DNA from: Microbacterium testaceum StLB037
GTDB lineage: Bacteria > Actinomycetota > Actinomycetes > Actinomycetales > Microbacteriaceae
DNA: 64,000 nt
Assembly (NCBI RefSeq): GCF_900104345.1
Contig: NZ_FNJN01000001.1
Span: forward strand, 310,001 to 374,000
Reading direction: 5' to 3'
Shown: positions 1 to 6,722 of the stretch, piece after piece
Position numbering within the stretch: position 1 is the stretch's first letter
Layout of the letters: every line of letters begins with the position of its first letter
Translations under genes and position numbers: made by a program
Notes under the pieces: model-generated
Seen by the model: the letters and a program-made list of their open reading frames with translations, nothing else
The model's database searches: none
What the model was told of the DNA's origin: nothing

Positions 1-165
1 CAGCCAGAGCGTGGACCGTCCGGGAGTGCCGTCGACGTGGGTCCAGCTGAGGGTGAAGCTCTCGCTGCGGCGAAGCTTCGTGGTCATGACGACCTTGAGG
101 TGCGACAGCAGGCGATCGGGAATGCGGATCGACTCGGTCGACGTGCCGTAGTACAGGTGGCCCAT
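1..165 (-). CDS. DUF7882-type small protein (5' part, cut by window edge)
   Basis: The reading frame starts at an ATG on the minus strand (bases 163-165) and runs off the left edge after 55 codons. A purine-rich ribosome site (AAGGGAG) lies 6-9 nt upstream. The visible N-terminus, MGHLYYGTSTESIRIPDRLL, followed by a basic stretch and an 'SFTLSW...GRSTLWL' segment, resembles the roughly 100-residue Microbacteriaceae family now called DUF7882. Members are often mislabelled 'ATP-dependent DNA ligase', but no ligase motif is present. The gene is divergent from the MarR gene and shares its AT-rich upstream region. Function is unknown, and the C-terminal half cannot be judged. Confidence 0.7.
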   Translation of the reverse strand, partial: MGHLYYGTSTESIRIPDRLLSHLKVVMTTKLRRSESFTLSWTHVDGTPGRSTLWL

Positions 166-211
166 GGGGTACTCCCTTCGGAAGCGATTAGCTGTACGTA
201 GAACATAATCG

Positions 212-233
212 GTTAGTAACTAGTTTGTCTAAC
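212..233. promoter_or_regulatory. Candidate MarR operator in the divergent intergenic region
   Basis: This unusually AT-rich stretch holds an inverted repeat, GTTAG (212-216) and CTAAC (229-233), with the palindrome AACTAGTT (218-225) between the arms. It sits between the divergent DUF7882-like and MarR genes, where an autoregulatory MarR site is normally found. The assignment is by position and symmetry only. Confidence 0.4.
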
Positions 234-280
234 TATTATTTCAGATGTATAGTCACGGGGACGAGCGGGAGGAGTGTGTC

Positions 281-835
281 ATGACAGACGTCGATACCGC
301 GTCCCACCGGCCCGCATCCCCCGAGCCCGTGGATGAGGTGACCTACTGGTACGGCGACGAGCCCGCCGACCGCCGTCAGCGCAGCAAAGCGGTACTCGAA
401 GCTCTCCGTATCTATCGCGCCGCCGAGGTCGCGATGCGACGTCGTACGCGCGACTCCATGTCGATGGGTGAGAACGAGCTGCTCGTCCTGCGCTACCTGT
501 TGCGCGACGCCGAACGACAGGTGCGCCCGGGGGAGCTCACCCGCTATCTCGGGCTGTCGACCGCGTCGACGACGGCCATCCTCGACCGCCTAGAGCGTTC
601 GGGCCACATCACCCGTGCCGCGAACCCGGGCGACCGCCGCAGCATCTTCATCCAGGCCACCCCTCGCGCGCACGCCGAGGTGCGGCAGACCCTCGGCAAC
701 ATGCACGATCGCATGCTCGCGGCCGTGATCGACATGACGCCCGACGAGTCGGCCGCGGTGGTGGCGTTCCTCCGCCGCATGAGCGACGCCGTCGACGGCG
801 TCGCCCTCGAGACCCCGGCGGTCGATTCCCCGTGA
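281..835 (+). CDS. MarR-family transcriptional regulator
   Basis: A 184-residue winged-helix regulator. The HTH lies at about residues 83-108 (PGELTRYLGLSTASTTAILD), followed by a wing with the conserved DRR of MarR proteins (about 112-127, 'NPGDRRSIFI'). The helices on either side would form the dimer interface. I chose the ATG at 281 because a strong site (GGGAGGAG, 268-275) lies just upstream; the in-frame ATG at 245 has none. The first 30 residues are acidic and unlike the family core. Its stop overlaps the next GTG by 4 nt, so the two genes are probably translationally coupled. The ligand is unknown; the likely target is its own divergent promoter region. Confidence 0.85.
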   Translation: MTDVDTASHRPASPEPVDEVTYWYGDEPADRRQRSKAVLEALRIYRAAEVAMRRRTRDSMSMGENELLVLRYLLRDAERQVRPGELTRYLGLSTASTTAILDRLERSGHITRAANPGDRRSIFIQATPRAHAEVRQTLGNMHDRMLAAVIDMTPDESAAVVAFLRRMSDAVDGVALETPAVDSP

Positions 836-1011
836 TCTACGTGCTCGTCGGCGGCCCGCGCGACGGACAGCACGTGGACGATCTGCCTCGCGGCTACCGC
901 CTGTCGCTCAGCGACCCACAGCCCGAACCCTTCGGCGAGTTCGACACCGTCCGCGCGGTATGGTTCGAGCTCGACGAGGCCATGTTCCGTTCGCGGCAGC
1001 GTCGCGACTGA
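832..1011 (+). CDS. Small hypothetical protein coupled to MarR gene
   Basis: This 59-residue frame begins at a GTG that overlaps the MarR stop (GTGA) and ends at TGA 1009-1011. It begins MIYVLVGGPRDGQHVDDLPR and has a hydrophobic first strand and a basic tail. The tight overlap and normal codon pattern support a real gene. I recognise no family. Small proteins starting with 'VGGPRDG' are common in actinobacteria and their phages, but no function can be assigned. Confidence 0.6.
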   Translation: MIYVLVGGPRDGQHVDDLPRGYRLSLSDPQPEPFGEFDTVRAVWFELDEAMFRSRQRRD

Positions 1012-1080
1012 CCCGTACCCCACGTCCGCGTGGGGGGCAAGCCGCCCCTGTCCTCGCGCGCACCCCGTCAGGGTGGGCTC

Positions 1081-1434
1081 ATGCGATGTGTGACCTATGC
1101 CGGCGAGACAGTGATCACCACCGACGACGTCGCGGCGTCGTTGATCGAGTTGACCGCGGCGGTGGCCAAGGAGGGTCAGGCCGAGGCCGTCAGCATCCCC
1201 ATCGTCACCGACGACAGGAAGGTCGCCCAGGCCGAGCTCGTCATCGGCGTCGGCAACGACGTGCTCTCCGCTCCGCTGGAGTGGCACGACGAGGAGCCCG
1301 ACTTCTCGCGCGCCGCCGCCGAGCTCAAGGATCACCGTCTCTTCCCTCGTCCGCACCTCCGGGCCGTCGAGGCCGACGCGAGCGACGACGATGAGCCCCT
1401 GGACTACGACTTCGATCAGCCCACCGAGGCTTAG
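1081..1434 (+). CDS. Hypothetical protein with acidic C-terminus
   Basis: A 117-residue protein starting MRCVTYAGETVITTDDVAAS. I preferred the ATG at 1081, preceded by GGTGGG, over an upstream in-frame start at 1030. The N-terminal 60 residues look like a compact alpha/beta fold; the last 20 are strongly acidic (DASDDDEPLDYDFD). There is no signal peptide, membrane segment or catalytic motif. It follows the small coupled gene by about 70 nt and may share its transcript. Family and role are unknown. Confidence 0.6.
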   Translation: MRCVTYAGETVITTDDVAASLIELTAAVAKEGQAEAVSIPIVTDDRKVAQAELVIGVGNDVLSAPLEWHDEEPDFSRAAAELKDHRLFPRPHLRAVEADASDDDEPLDYDFDQPTEA

Positions 1435-1484
1435 CCGGGACGGGTGAGGGGTCGCCCTTCGACGGGTGAACATCGGCACGGGTC

Positions 1485-1513
1485 TTGTCACCGAGTCGTG
1501 GCATCCGTTATGT
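1485..1513 (+). promoter_or_regulatory. Promoter of a short transcription unit before rtcB
   Basis: TTGTCA (1485-1490) and TTATGT (1508-1513) are separated by 17 bp, close to the sigma-70 (SigA-like) consensus. The spacer holds a GGCATCC copy. Transcription would start near 1520, about 40 nt before the 29-codon ORF. Confidence 0.5.
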
Positions 1514-1561
1514 TCTCAAGTCCGTGCCGACCGGCGCGGTGAGCCGAGGAAAGACGAGACC

Positions 1562-1651
1562 ATGACCGCCATGCGCGATCTGCGTTCGGAGCAGCAGGGG
1601 CATTACCTGCCGTTCCTCTCCTCGTCGTACCCTCCGGCGCCGGTCGTCTAG
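1562..1651 (+). CDS. Short ORF (29 aa), possible leader peptide
   Basis: A 29-residue frame, starting MTAMRDLRSEQQGHYLPFLS and ending in a Pro/Val-rich tail. It lies between a good promoter and an intrinsic terminator. The stretch AAAGACGAGA upstream is a weak ribosome site. It could be a leader peptide controlling read-through into rtcB, an independent small protein, or chance coding inside a small RNA. There is no run of one amino acid that would mark a classical attenuator. Confidence 0.4.
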   Translation: MTAMRDLRSEQQGHYLPFLSSSYPPAPVV

Positions 1652-1666
1652 ACACCCGTCTTCTCA

Positions 1667-1700
1667 CGCCCCGCACCGTCAGGTCGGGGCGTTTCCCTTT
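1667..1700 (+). terminator. Intrinsic terminator before rtcB
   Basis: CGCCCCG (1667-1673) pairs with CGGGGCG (1685-1691). The loop can form a further ACC/GGT pair, and a pyrimidine tract TTTCCCTTT follows. It lies between the 29-codon ORF and rtcB, so rtcB needs read-through or its own promoter. Confidence 0.65.
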
Positions 1701-1774
1701 CCATCGGTGGGGGAGTGCCTCGGCCCGAGGCTCGACTCCCCGCGCGTCAGCGCACCACACGAAGGAAAGGACCC

Positions 1775-2944
1775 ATGCAGAAGCTCACCGAACGACTCGT
1801 GTCGTGGGCGAGCCTGATCGATGACAAGACCATCGAGCAGGCACGCACCTCGTCGCGGATGCCGTTCATCTTCCCCCACCTCGCCCTCATGCCCGACGCC
1901 CACCTGGGGCTCGGCGCGACGGTCGGATCGGTGATCCCGACGCTCGGGGCGATCATGCCCGCGGCCGTCGGCGTCGACATCGGCTGCGGCATGATCGCCG
2001 TCAAGACGCAGTTCACGGCCGCCGACCTCGACGGTCGCGACCTGTCCGAGCTGCGGCAGCAGATCGAGCGCGCCATCCCGCTGTCGGCCGGCCGCGACAA
2101 CCGCAAGATCGTCGTCACCGCCGAGCCGCGCATCGCCGAGCTCGAAGAGCTGGCGCAGAAGGCCGAGTTCGACCCGGCCTCGTACGCGGGTCACTGGCGG
2201 CACCAGCTCGGGTCGCTGGGCAGCGGTAACCACTTCATCGAGATCTCGCTCGACGAGATCGACGACGTGTGGATGTTCCTGCACTCCGGGTCGCGGGGCA
2301 TCGGCAACCGCATCGCGAAGCACCACATCGGTGTCGCGCAGCGCCTGGCGAGGCAGTGGTGGATCGAGCTTCCGCATCCCGACCTCGCCTACCTCGTCGA
2401 GGGCACGCCGGAGTTCGCGGCATACATCCGCGAGCTCCGGTGGGCGCAGCATTTCGCCCTGCTCAACCGCGAAGAGATGATGGACCGCGTCGCGAACCAG
2501 CTCGGTCGCTTCCTCGGGACCGACGTCGACGAGCGCGAGCGGATCAACTGCCACCACAACTTCACCGAGTCCGAGATGCACTTCGGCAAGAGGGTGTGGG
2601 TCTCGCGCAAGGGCGCGATCATGGCCGACGCCGGTCGCCCCGGGCTCATCCCCGGATCGATGGGCACCGCCTCGTACGTCGTCGAGGGGCGCGGCAACCC
2701 TGTCGCGTTGAACTCCTCGCCGCACGGCGCGGGGCGGGAGTACTCGCGGTCGGCCGCCCGGAAGACCTTCACGCACGAGCAGTTGCGGGAAGCCATGGCG
2801 GGGATCGAGTACCGGGACACCGACGCGTTCATCGACGAGATCCCGCAGGCGTACAAGCCGATCGACCGGGTCATGGCCGATGCCGCCGACCTCGTCACGG
2901 TCCGGCACACGCTGCGCCAGATCGTCAACGTGAAGGGCGATTGA
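1775..2944 (+). CDS. rtcB: RtcB-type RNA-splicing ligase
   Basis: A 389-residue protein with all RtcB hallmarks: PDAHLG (40-45), the metal-binding GVDIGCGM (66-73), GSLGSGNHF (146-154), HSGSRGIGN (170-178), NCHHNF (258-263) and the HGAGR motif (317-321), whose histidine carries GMP in characterised RtcB enzymes. The family joins 2',3'-cyclic phosphate or 3'-phosphate RNA ends to 5'-OH ends using GTP and Mn2+. The ATG at 1775 follows AAGGAAAGGA; an upstream start at 1715 would overlap the terminator region. No rtcA, archease or RtcR gene is adjacent. The substrate (damaged tRNA or other cleaved RNA) is not shown by the sequence. Confidence 0.95.
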   Translation: MQKLTERLVSWASLIDDKTIEQARTSSRMPFIFPHLALMPDAHLGLGATVGSVIPTLGAIMPAAVGVDIGCGMIAVKTQFTAADLDGRDLSELRQQIERAIPLSAGRDNRKIVVTAEPRIAELEELAQKAEFDPASYAGHWRHQLGSLGSGNHFIEISLDEIDDVWMFLHSGSRGIGNRIAKHHIGVAQRLARQWWIELPHPDLAYLVEGTPEFAAYIRELRWAQHFALLNREEMMDRVANQLGRFLGTDVDERERINCHHNFTESEMHFGKRVWVSRKGAIMADAGRPGLIPGSMGTASYVVEGRGNPVALNSSPHGAGREYSRSAARKTFTHEQLREAMAGIEYRDTDAFIDEIPQAYKPIDRVMADAADLVTVRHTLRQIVNVKGD

Positions 2945-2946
2945 GA

Positions 2947-2984
2947 CGGATGCCATGGCTGCCGCACCGCAGCCATGGCATCCG
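2947..2984 (+). terminator. Perfect 16-bp hairpin after rtcB
   Basis: CGGATGCCATGGCTGC (2947-2962) is exactly repeated in inverted form at 2969-2984, with a 6-nt loop and no U tract. It lies directly after the rtcB stop. Each arm contains one copy of the abundant GGATGCC/GGCATCC motif, so the terminator is built from that motif. Confidence 0.6.
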
Positions 2985-3101
2985 CCGTTCGGCCGGGGTG
3001 GGATACATCGCTCGGGGGATGTGGGGCAGGAGTCCGTTCGGCACGATGGGAAGAGCTCGCGAAGCCCCGCGGGCGGACACTTCCCCCCGGAGTGGAGTTT
3101 C

Positions 3102-3407
3102 ATGTCGCCCGATCGTGCCCGGACCATCGACCACCGTCCCGACCCCTCCGACGGCAGAGAACGGCAGAGCGCGTGCATCCGTCTCGCTCAGGCTCGTCTC
3201 GCCGCGTTCGTCGAGAGCACGGCCGACGACGTCGACGAGACCTCGGATGCGGCCGTGACCGCCCTGCGTTCCGCCGTGTCGTCGGGTGCCGATCTCGACC
3301 GGATCTCTGCGGAGCTCGAGGTCAGCACGGGGGCGATCCAGGCGATCGTCGACGGCTCGGTCCCGCTGCGGAGCCTGCACCCCGACGATCGGTTGCGGCC
3401 CGACTGA
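3102..3407 (+). CDS. Hypothetical protein, HTH-like C-terminal segment
   Basis: A 101-residue soluble protein starting MSPDRARTIDHRPDPSDGRE at the ATG after GGAGTGGAG. The second half is helical, and 'DLDRISAELEVSTGAIQAIV' (about 70-89) resembles the helix-turn-helix of small regulators, though too weakly for a family name. It stands alone between the rtcB hairpin and the next hypothetical gene. It may bind DNA; nothing else can be supported. Confidence 0.55.
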   Translation: MSPDRARTIDHRPDPSDGRERQSACIRLAQARLAAFVESTADDVDETSDAAVTALRSAVSSGADLDRISAELEVSTGAIQAIVDGSVPLRSLHPDDRLRPD

Positions 3408-3509
3408 GACCGTCGCGGGCACCTCGCGCCGTGGGTTCGCTGGGGCGCCGGCCTCCGCTGCCGCCCGCGGGGTTACGCTCGGGGGCAGAAGAACGGCGGA
3501 GGCGGCGAG

Positions 3510-3959
3510 ATGGGCGAGCGCAAGTTCGAGTGGGGCGGGCTGAGTGCCGACCGCGGCGACTACGTCACCGCGGCGGAGGCGCTCGCGATGCTCGAGGTGC
3601 TCGTCATCGCGCAGGCCGACCTCGACGTCACGACCGAGCTGCGCAACGGTGCGGCCTGGGCGCGCTTCTCGCGCGGGGGACGCTGGGCCGTCGTGTCGAC
3701 GCCCGGATCCCGCTGGTTCTCGGTCGAGACCGACACAGGACACCGCCTGCAGATCGTGGATGCCAACACCTCGAAGGACCAGAGCGCTCAACTCCTCGCG
3801 GTGCACGTCGACGTCGCCGAGGCGTACGTCCGCGGAGAGGCGACGCCCGTGCGGGCCGGTGGTCTCGGCGGGTCGGTGCTCACGGTCGACGTGAACGGAC
3901 GACAGGTGCTGCTGACCCAGTCCGTCGGGCGACGCGTGCGGGGTCTGTTCGGTCGCTAG
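3510..3959 (+). CDS. Hypothetical cytoplasmic protein
   Basis: A 149-residue protein starting MGERKFEWGGLSADRGDYVT, with GGAGG about 10 nt before the ATG. It has alternating beta strands and helices, no membrane segment and no catalytic signature. Two Trp-rich strands ('AAWARFSRGGRWAVVSTPGS' and 'RWFSVETDTG') suggest a small beta-rich domain. A TACGCT box at about 3474 could be its -10. I do not recognise the family. Confidence 0.65.
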   Translation: MGERKFEWGGLSADRGDYVTAAEALAMLEVLVIAQADLDVTTELRNGAAWARFSRGGRWAVVSTPGSRWFSVETDTGHRLQIVDANTSKDQSAQLLAVHVDVAEAYVRGEATPVRAGGLGGSVLTVDVNGRQVLLTQSVGRRVRGLFGR

Positions 3960-4041
3960 GCCCGACGGCCGCTCCGGTCAAGCCGGTGCTCCCCGCTCGC
4001 GCTCTTGCCAGGCTGGGCGGGTACGCGACGAAGGGAATCCC

Positions 4042-4215
4042 ATGAGCGACCCGCAGAACTCCGCCCCGGCCGACGACGCCGCCGACCTCGGCGACGACCC
4101 CACGGTCAAGCCGAGTCAAGAGAACGACGTCGACGAAGAGGCGAAGGCCCCCTCCAAGGACGACCCGAACGCCGACCACCAGGCGACGGGCATCGGAGTC
4201 ATCGGCGACGAGTGA
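4042..4215 (+). CDS. Small acidic hypothetical protein
   Basis: A 57-residue, highly acidic and probably disordered protein starting MSDPQNSAPADDAADLGDDP and ending GIGVIGDE. AAGGGAA lies 3-9 nt before the ATG. Similar short acidic proteins are frequent in Microbacteriaceae. No function is known. Confidence 0.55.
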   Translation: MSDPQNSAPADDAADLGDDPTVKPSQENDVDEEAKAPSKDDPNADHQATGIGVIGDE

Positions 4216-4290
4216 TCCGGATGCCGCGGGGCGGGCGCCGGTGACCGTCGGCGCTCGCCCCGCGGGTCGGGGGAGGGCCCGCCGCGGTGC

Positions 4291-4296
4291 TAATCT
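4291..4296 (+). promoter_or_regulatory. -10 box of the tRNA-Arg gene
   Basis: TAATCT ends 10 nt before the tRNA, so transcription would begin a few bases before the mature 5' end. No convincing -35 is present upstream. Confidence 0.4.
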
Positions 4297-4306
4297 TGAC
4301 CGGTCC

Positions 4307-4379
4307 GCCTCCGTAGCTCAGGGGATAGAGCGTTGGTTTCCGGTACCAAAGGTCGCTGGTTCGATTCCAGTCGGGGGCA
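4307..4379 (+). tRNA. tRNA-Arg(CCG)
   Basis: The 73-nt cloverleaf is complete. The acceptor arm GCCTCCG pairs with CGGGGGC. The D arm starts with GCTC and has an AGGGGAT loop. The anticodon stem TTGGT/ACCAA holds the loop TTCCGGT, giving anticodon CCG, which reads CGG (Arg). The T arm is GCTGG-TTCGATT-CCAGT. The discriminator base is A, and CCA is not encoded. A strong terminator follows at 4387. Confidence 0.96.
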
Positions 4380-4386
4380 CACGAAG

Positions 4387-4416
4387 AAGGCCGCGATCAC
4401 CTCGATCGCGGCCTTT
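4387..4416. terminator. Terminator of tRNA-Arg, shared with the convergent gene
   Basis: AAGGCCGCGATC (4387-4398) pairs perfectly with GATCGCGGCCTT (4404-4415) around a 5-nt loop. The T at the end and the A run at the start let it work in both directions, for the tRNA and for the minus-strand DUF2188 gene. Confidence 0.8.
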
Positions 4417-4441
4417 CGTCTGCGTGGAGTGGCTCCCGGGG

Positions 4442-4648
4442 TCAGTCCTCGTCGGTGACGACGCCGGTGGGCTCCGCGTCTTCGACGATGTGCTGCGAAC
4501 CGAGTTCGTCGGCGACGGCGCGACCCTGGTCGATCGCCTCCTCTCGGCTCGAGAAGCTCGCCGACAGTTCGGGTCGGCCCTCGACCGTGTTCTCCCACTG
4601 GCCGCGGTTCGATCGGGTGGTCACGTCGTTCTGGCTCATGGCATCCAT
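4442..4648 (-). CDS. DUF2188-type small protein
   Basis: A 68-residue protein starting MDAMSQNDVTTRSNRGQWEN. The pattern of a Trp-containing strand, an 'EG' turn, 'SASFSSREEAIDQGRAVA' and a closing strand fits DUF2188, a short fold of unknown function common in actinobacteria. I used the first ATG because GAGG lies 6 nt upstream; a second ATG three codons on is possible. It converges on the tRNA terminator and is divergent from the next membrane protein. Confidence 0.7.
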   Translation of the reverse strand: MDAMSQNDVTTRSNRGQWENTVEGRPELSASFSSREEAIDQGRAVADELGSQHIVEDAEPTGVVTDED

Positions 4649-4679
4649 GGGACACCTCTTCGAGCTCCGGCACCCCCGT

Positions 4680-4698
4680 CTTGACAGGCGTTGTCAAG
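4680..4698. promoter_or_regulatory. Inverted repeat CTTGACA-5-TGTCAAG
   Basis: Two perfect 7-bp arms around 5 nt lie between the divergent DUF2188-like and DUF6458-like genes. Each arm contains TTGACA, the ideal -35 hexamer, once per strand. It may be a pair of divergent -35 elements or an operator overlapping them; good -10 boxes at the right distance are not obvious. Confidence 0.4.
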
Positions 4699-4757
4699 AC
4701 CACTCGGGGTTTCGCGGGGTGCTGAGAAGGTGGGATCACCTTCGAAAGGGGTCTGTC

Positions 4758-5012
4758 ATGAGCATCGGAGCCGGTATCGCGCTGTTCGTCATCGGCGCCG
4801 TCCTCGCCTTCGCGGTCACCCTCCCGAACGAGTTCGTCGACCTCACCACGATCGGCTACATCATGATGGGGGCGGGCGTTGTGGTCTTCCTCATCGGGGT
4901 GGTGCTGTTGATGCGCCGTCGGCAAACCGATACCGTCACCCGCACCGAAGCAGCAGGGGGCGCGCAGGTGACCCGATCCACTACGCGCTCCTCGAACGAC
5001 GACCTCGTCTGA
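4758..5012 (+). CDS. Small two-helix membrane protein, DUF6458-like
   Basis: An 84-residue integral membrane protein starting MSIGAGIALFVIGAVLAFAV. It has two hydrophobic helices (about 5-20 and 31-51), a basic 'MRRRQ' cytoplasmic edge and a Ser/Thr-rich tail. Length and the 'GAGIALFVIGAVLAFAV...GYIMMGAGVV' pattern match the actinobacterial DUF6458 family of unknown role. AAAGGGG precedes the ATG. It ends 31 nt before the kinase gene and may be co-transcribed with it. Confidence 0.65.
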   Translation: MSIGAGIALFVIGAVLAFAVTLPNEFVDLTTIGYIMMGAGVVVFLIGVVLLMRRRQTDTVTRTEAAGGAQVTRSTTRSSNDDLV

Positions 5013-5043
5013 GTCCCTCGGGGTCGAGCCCCGGAGAACGATC

Positions 5044-6198
5044 ATGACCGAACCCACCCCCACCGTCGCCTACGACCCGGCCGTCGACGATCTGTTCGAC
5101 GGGCGTTACCGTCTCGGGCGCCTCCTCGGCAGAGGCGGCTACGCCCGGGTGTACGAGGCGGTCGACACCGCGCTCGAGCGCACGCTCGCCCTCAAGATCA
5201 TCGACGGCGACGGCGCCGACCCCTCGGACGTCGCCCGCGTGCGATCCGAGATCCGGCTCCTCGCCTCGCTGTCGCACCCCTCGCTCGTCACCCTGTACGA
5301 CGCCAAGCTCGATGCGCAGCCGGCCTACCTGGCGATGGAGCTCATCTCGGGCCCCACCCTGACGGATCGCATCGCGCGGGGCCCGCTGCCCGGCCCCGAG
5401 GTCGCCCGCGTTGGTCGAGAGATCGCCGAGGCGTTCGCCGTCATCCACGGGCGGGGCATCGTGCACCGCGACGTCAAGCCGTCGAACATCCTCATCCGCC
5501 CGGCCGCCCACACGGGCGAGACCCCAAGGGCCACGCTCGCCGACTTCGGCATCGCGTCGCTGGTCGGGGCGACACGGGTCACGCGCGCCGACACCGTGAT
5601 CGGTACGGCCGCGTACCTCAGTCCCGAACAGGCTCGGGGCATGCCGGCGGCCCCCGCGAGCGACGTGTACGCGCTGGGTCTGGTGCTCCTCGAAGCGCTG
5701 ACCGGCTCGCGCCCCTTCGGCTCGCGGACGCCGCACGAGGCCCTGGCGGCACGCCTCGTCTCGCCCCCCGAGATCCCGGCGCAGATCCCGACGGCCTGGC
5801 GCGAGGTGCTCGAGAAGATGACCGCGATCGAGCCGAGTGAGAGACCGGATGCCACGGGCCTGATCGTGGCGCTCAGGACGCTCTCGGGGGTCGCCGTCCC
5901 CCCGCCCCTGCCGTCGACGCCGGCGTCGGCGGTGACGACCGCCGCTCTTGCCGGCGGCACGGCCCCCACGCGGGTCTTCGAGCCGTCGGCCCGGTCCGAG
6001 CGGACCGCGGCGCCCCGCCGGCTCTCGCAACGCACGATCGTGATCGGGGCGATCGCCGCGGTCCTGCTGGCCGTGGGCGCCATCGGAACCGCCGTCGCCC
6101 TCGGCGGGGCGGGAGCATCGTCCGAGCCCGCTCTGCCGACGCTGCCGCAACCTCTCGACCAGCACATGGACGATCTCTGGAAAGAGGTGGCCCCGTGA
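5044..6198 (+). CDS. Membrane-anchored Ser/Thr protein kinase
   Basis: A 384-residue Hanks-type kinase. Visible motifs are the glycine loop LLGRGGYARVYEA (28-39), catalytic Lys51 in LALKII, HRDVKPSNIL (141-150), DFG (167-169) and SPEQ (193-196) in place of APE. The kinase domain ends near residue 285. A Pro/Ala/Thr linker leads to one membrane helix (about 331-353) and only some 30 extracytoplasmic residues; PASTA repeats are absent, unlike PknB. All catalytic residues are present, so it should be active. The stop overlaps the start of a lipoprotein gene (GTGA), which suggests the two are made together. No substrate is visible. Confidence 0.9.
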   Translation: MTEPTPTVAYDPAVDDLFDGRYRLGRLLGRGGYARVYEAVDTALERTLALKIIDGDGADPSDVARVRSEIRLLASLSHPSLVTLYDAKLDAQPAYLAMELISGPTLTDRIARGPLPGPEVARVGREIAEAFAVIHGRGIVHRDVKPSNILIRPAAHTGETPRATLADFGIASLVGATRVTRADTVIGTAAYLSPEQARGMPAAPASDVYALGLVLLEALTGSRPFGSRTPHEALAARLVSPPEIPAQIPTAWREVLEKMTAIEPSERPDATGLIVALRTLSGVAVPPPLPSTPASAVTTAALAGGTAPTRVFEPSARSERTAAPRRLSQRTIVIGAIAAVLLAVGAIGTAVALGGAGASSEPALPTLPQPLDQHMDDLWKEVAP

Positions 6199-6668
6199 TC
6201 CGCCGTGCCGCTCCCCTCGCCGGAATCCTGTTCGCCGGGGTCCTCGCGCTCGCCGCGTGCACCCCGCCCGCCGCGACCCCCACGGCGTGGCAGCAGAACG
6301 TGCAGACGGTGGCCGACCAGGCCTCGAGCGGGGACTACGCCTCCGCCCTCGCGAGCCTCGACGCCCTCGAAGCCGACGTCAGCGCCCGCCGCGACGCCGG
6401 CGAGATCTCGGCGGAGGAGGCCGACGGCATCCTGAGCCGGATCGCCACCGTCCGCGCCGACCTCACCTCTCTCGCCCCCCGTCCCAGCCCGACCCCGACG
6501 ACGGAGCCGAGCCCCGAGCAGTCGCAGGACACGGTGACCGACGACGGCGGCGACGAGCCGGCGCAGCCCGCCCCCGACGACAAGGGGCCGGGCGGCACAG
6601 ACGACAAGGCGCCGGGCAACGGCAACGGCAACGGCAACGGTAAGGGCCCCGGTAAGAAGGACGGGTGA
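6195..6668 (+). CDS. Secreted lipoprotein coupled to the kinase
   Basis: A 157-residue lipoprotein. The signal peptide (MIRRAAPLAGILFAGVLALA) is followed by the lipobox Cys22. A short helical domain (about 28-80, 'QNVQTVADQASSGDYASALA') resembles a helical hairpin. The rest is disordered, Pro/Asp-rich, with a GNGNGNGKG tract. The GTG start overlaps the kinase stop by 4 nt. Proteins of this layout are sometimes mislabelled 'mucin-associated surface protein'. It may be the kinase's extracytoplasmic partner; that is inferred only from the gene overlap. Confidence 0.7.
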   Translation: MIRRAAPLAGILFAGVLALAACTPPAATPTAWQQNVQTVADQASSGDYASALASLDALEADVSARRDAGEISAEEADGILSRIATVRADLTSLAPRPSPTPTTEPSPEQSQDTVTDDGGDEPAQPAPDDKGPGGTDDKAPGNGNGNGNGKGPGKKDG

Positions 6669-6722
6669 TCGGCTTCGCGCCCGCCGGGCCGAGGGGGTCC
6701 GAACGCGTGCGAGGATTGCCCG

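Noticed and set aside
245..280. Upstream ATG start for the MarR gene
   Set aside because: No ribosome site, and it would place the coding start inside the candidate operator/promoter; ATG 281 has GGGAGGAG.
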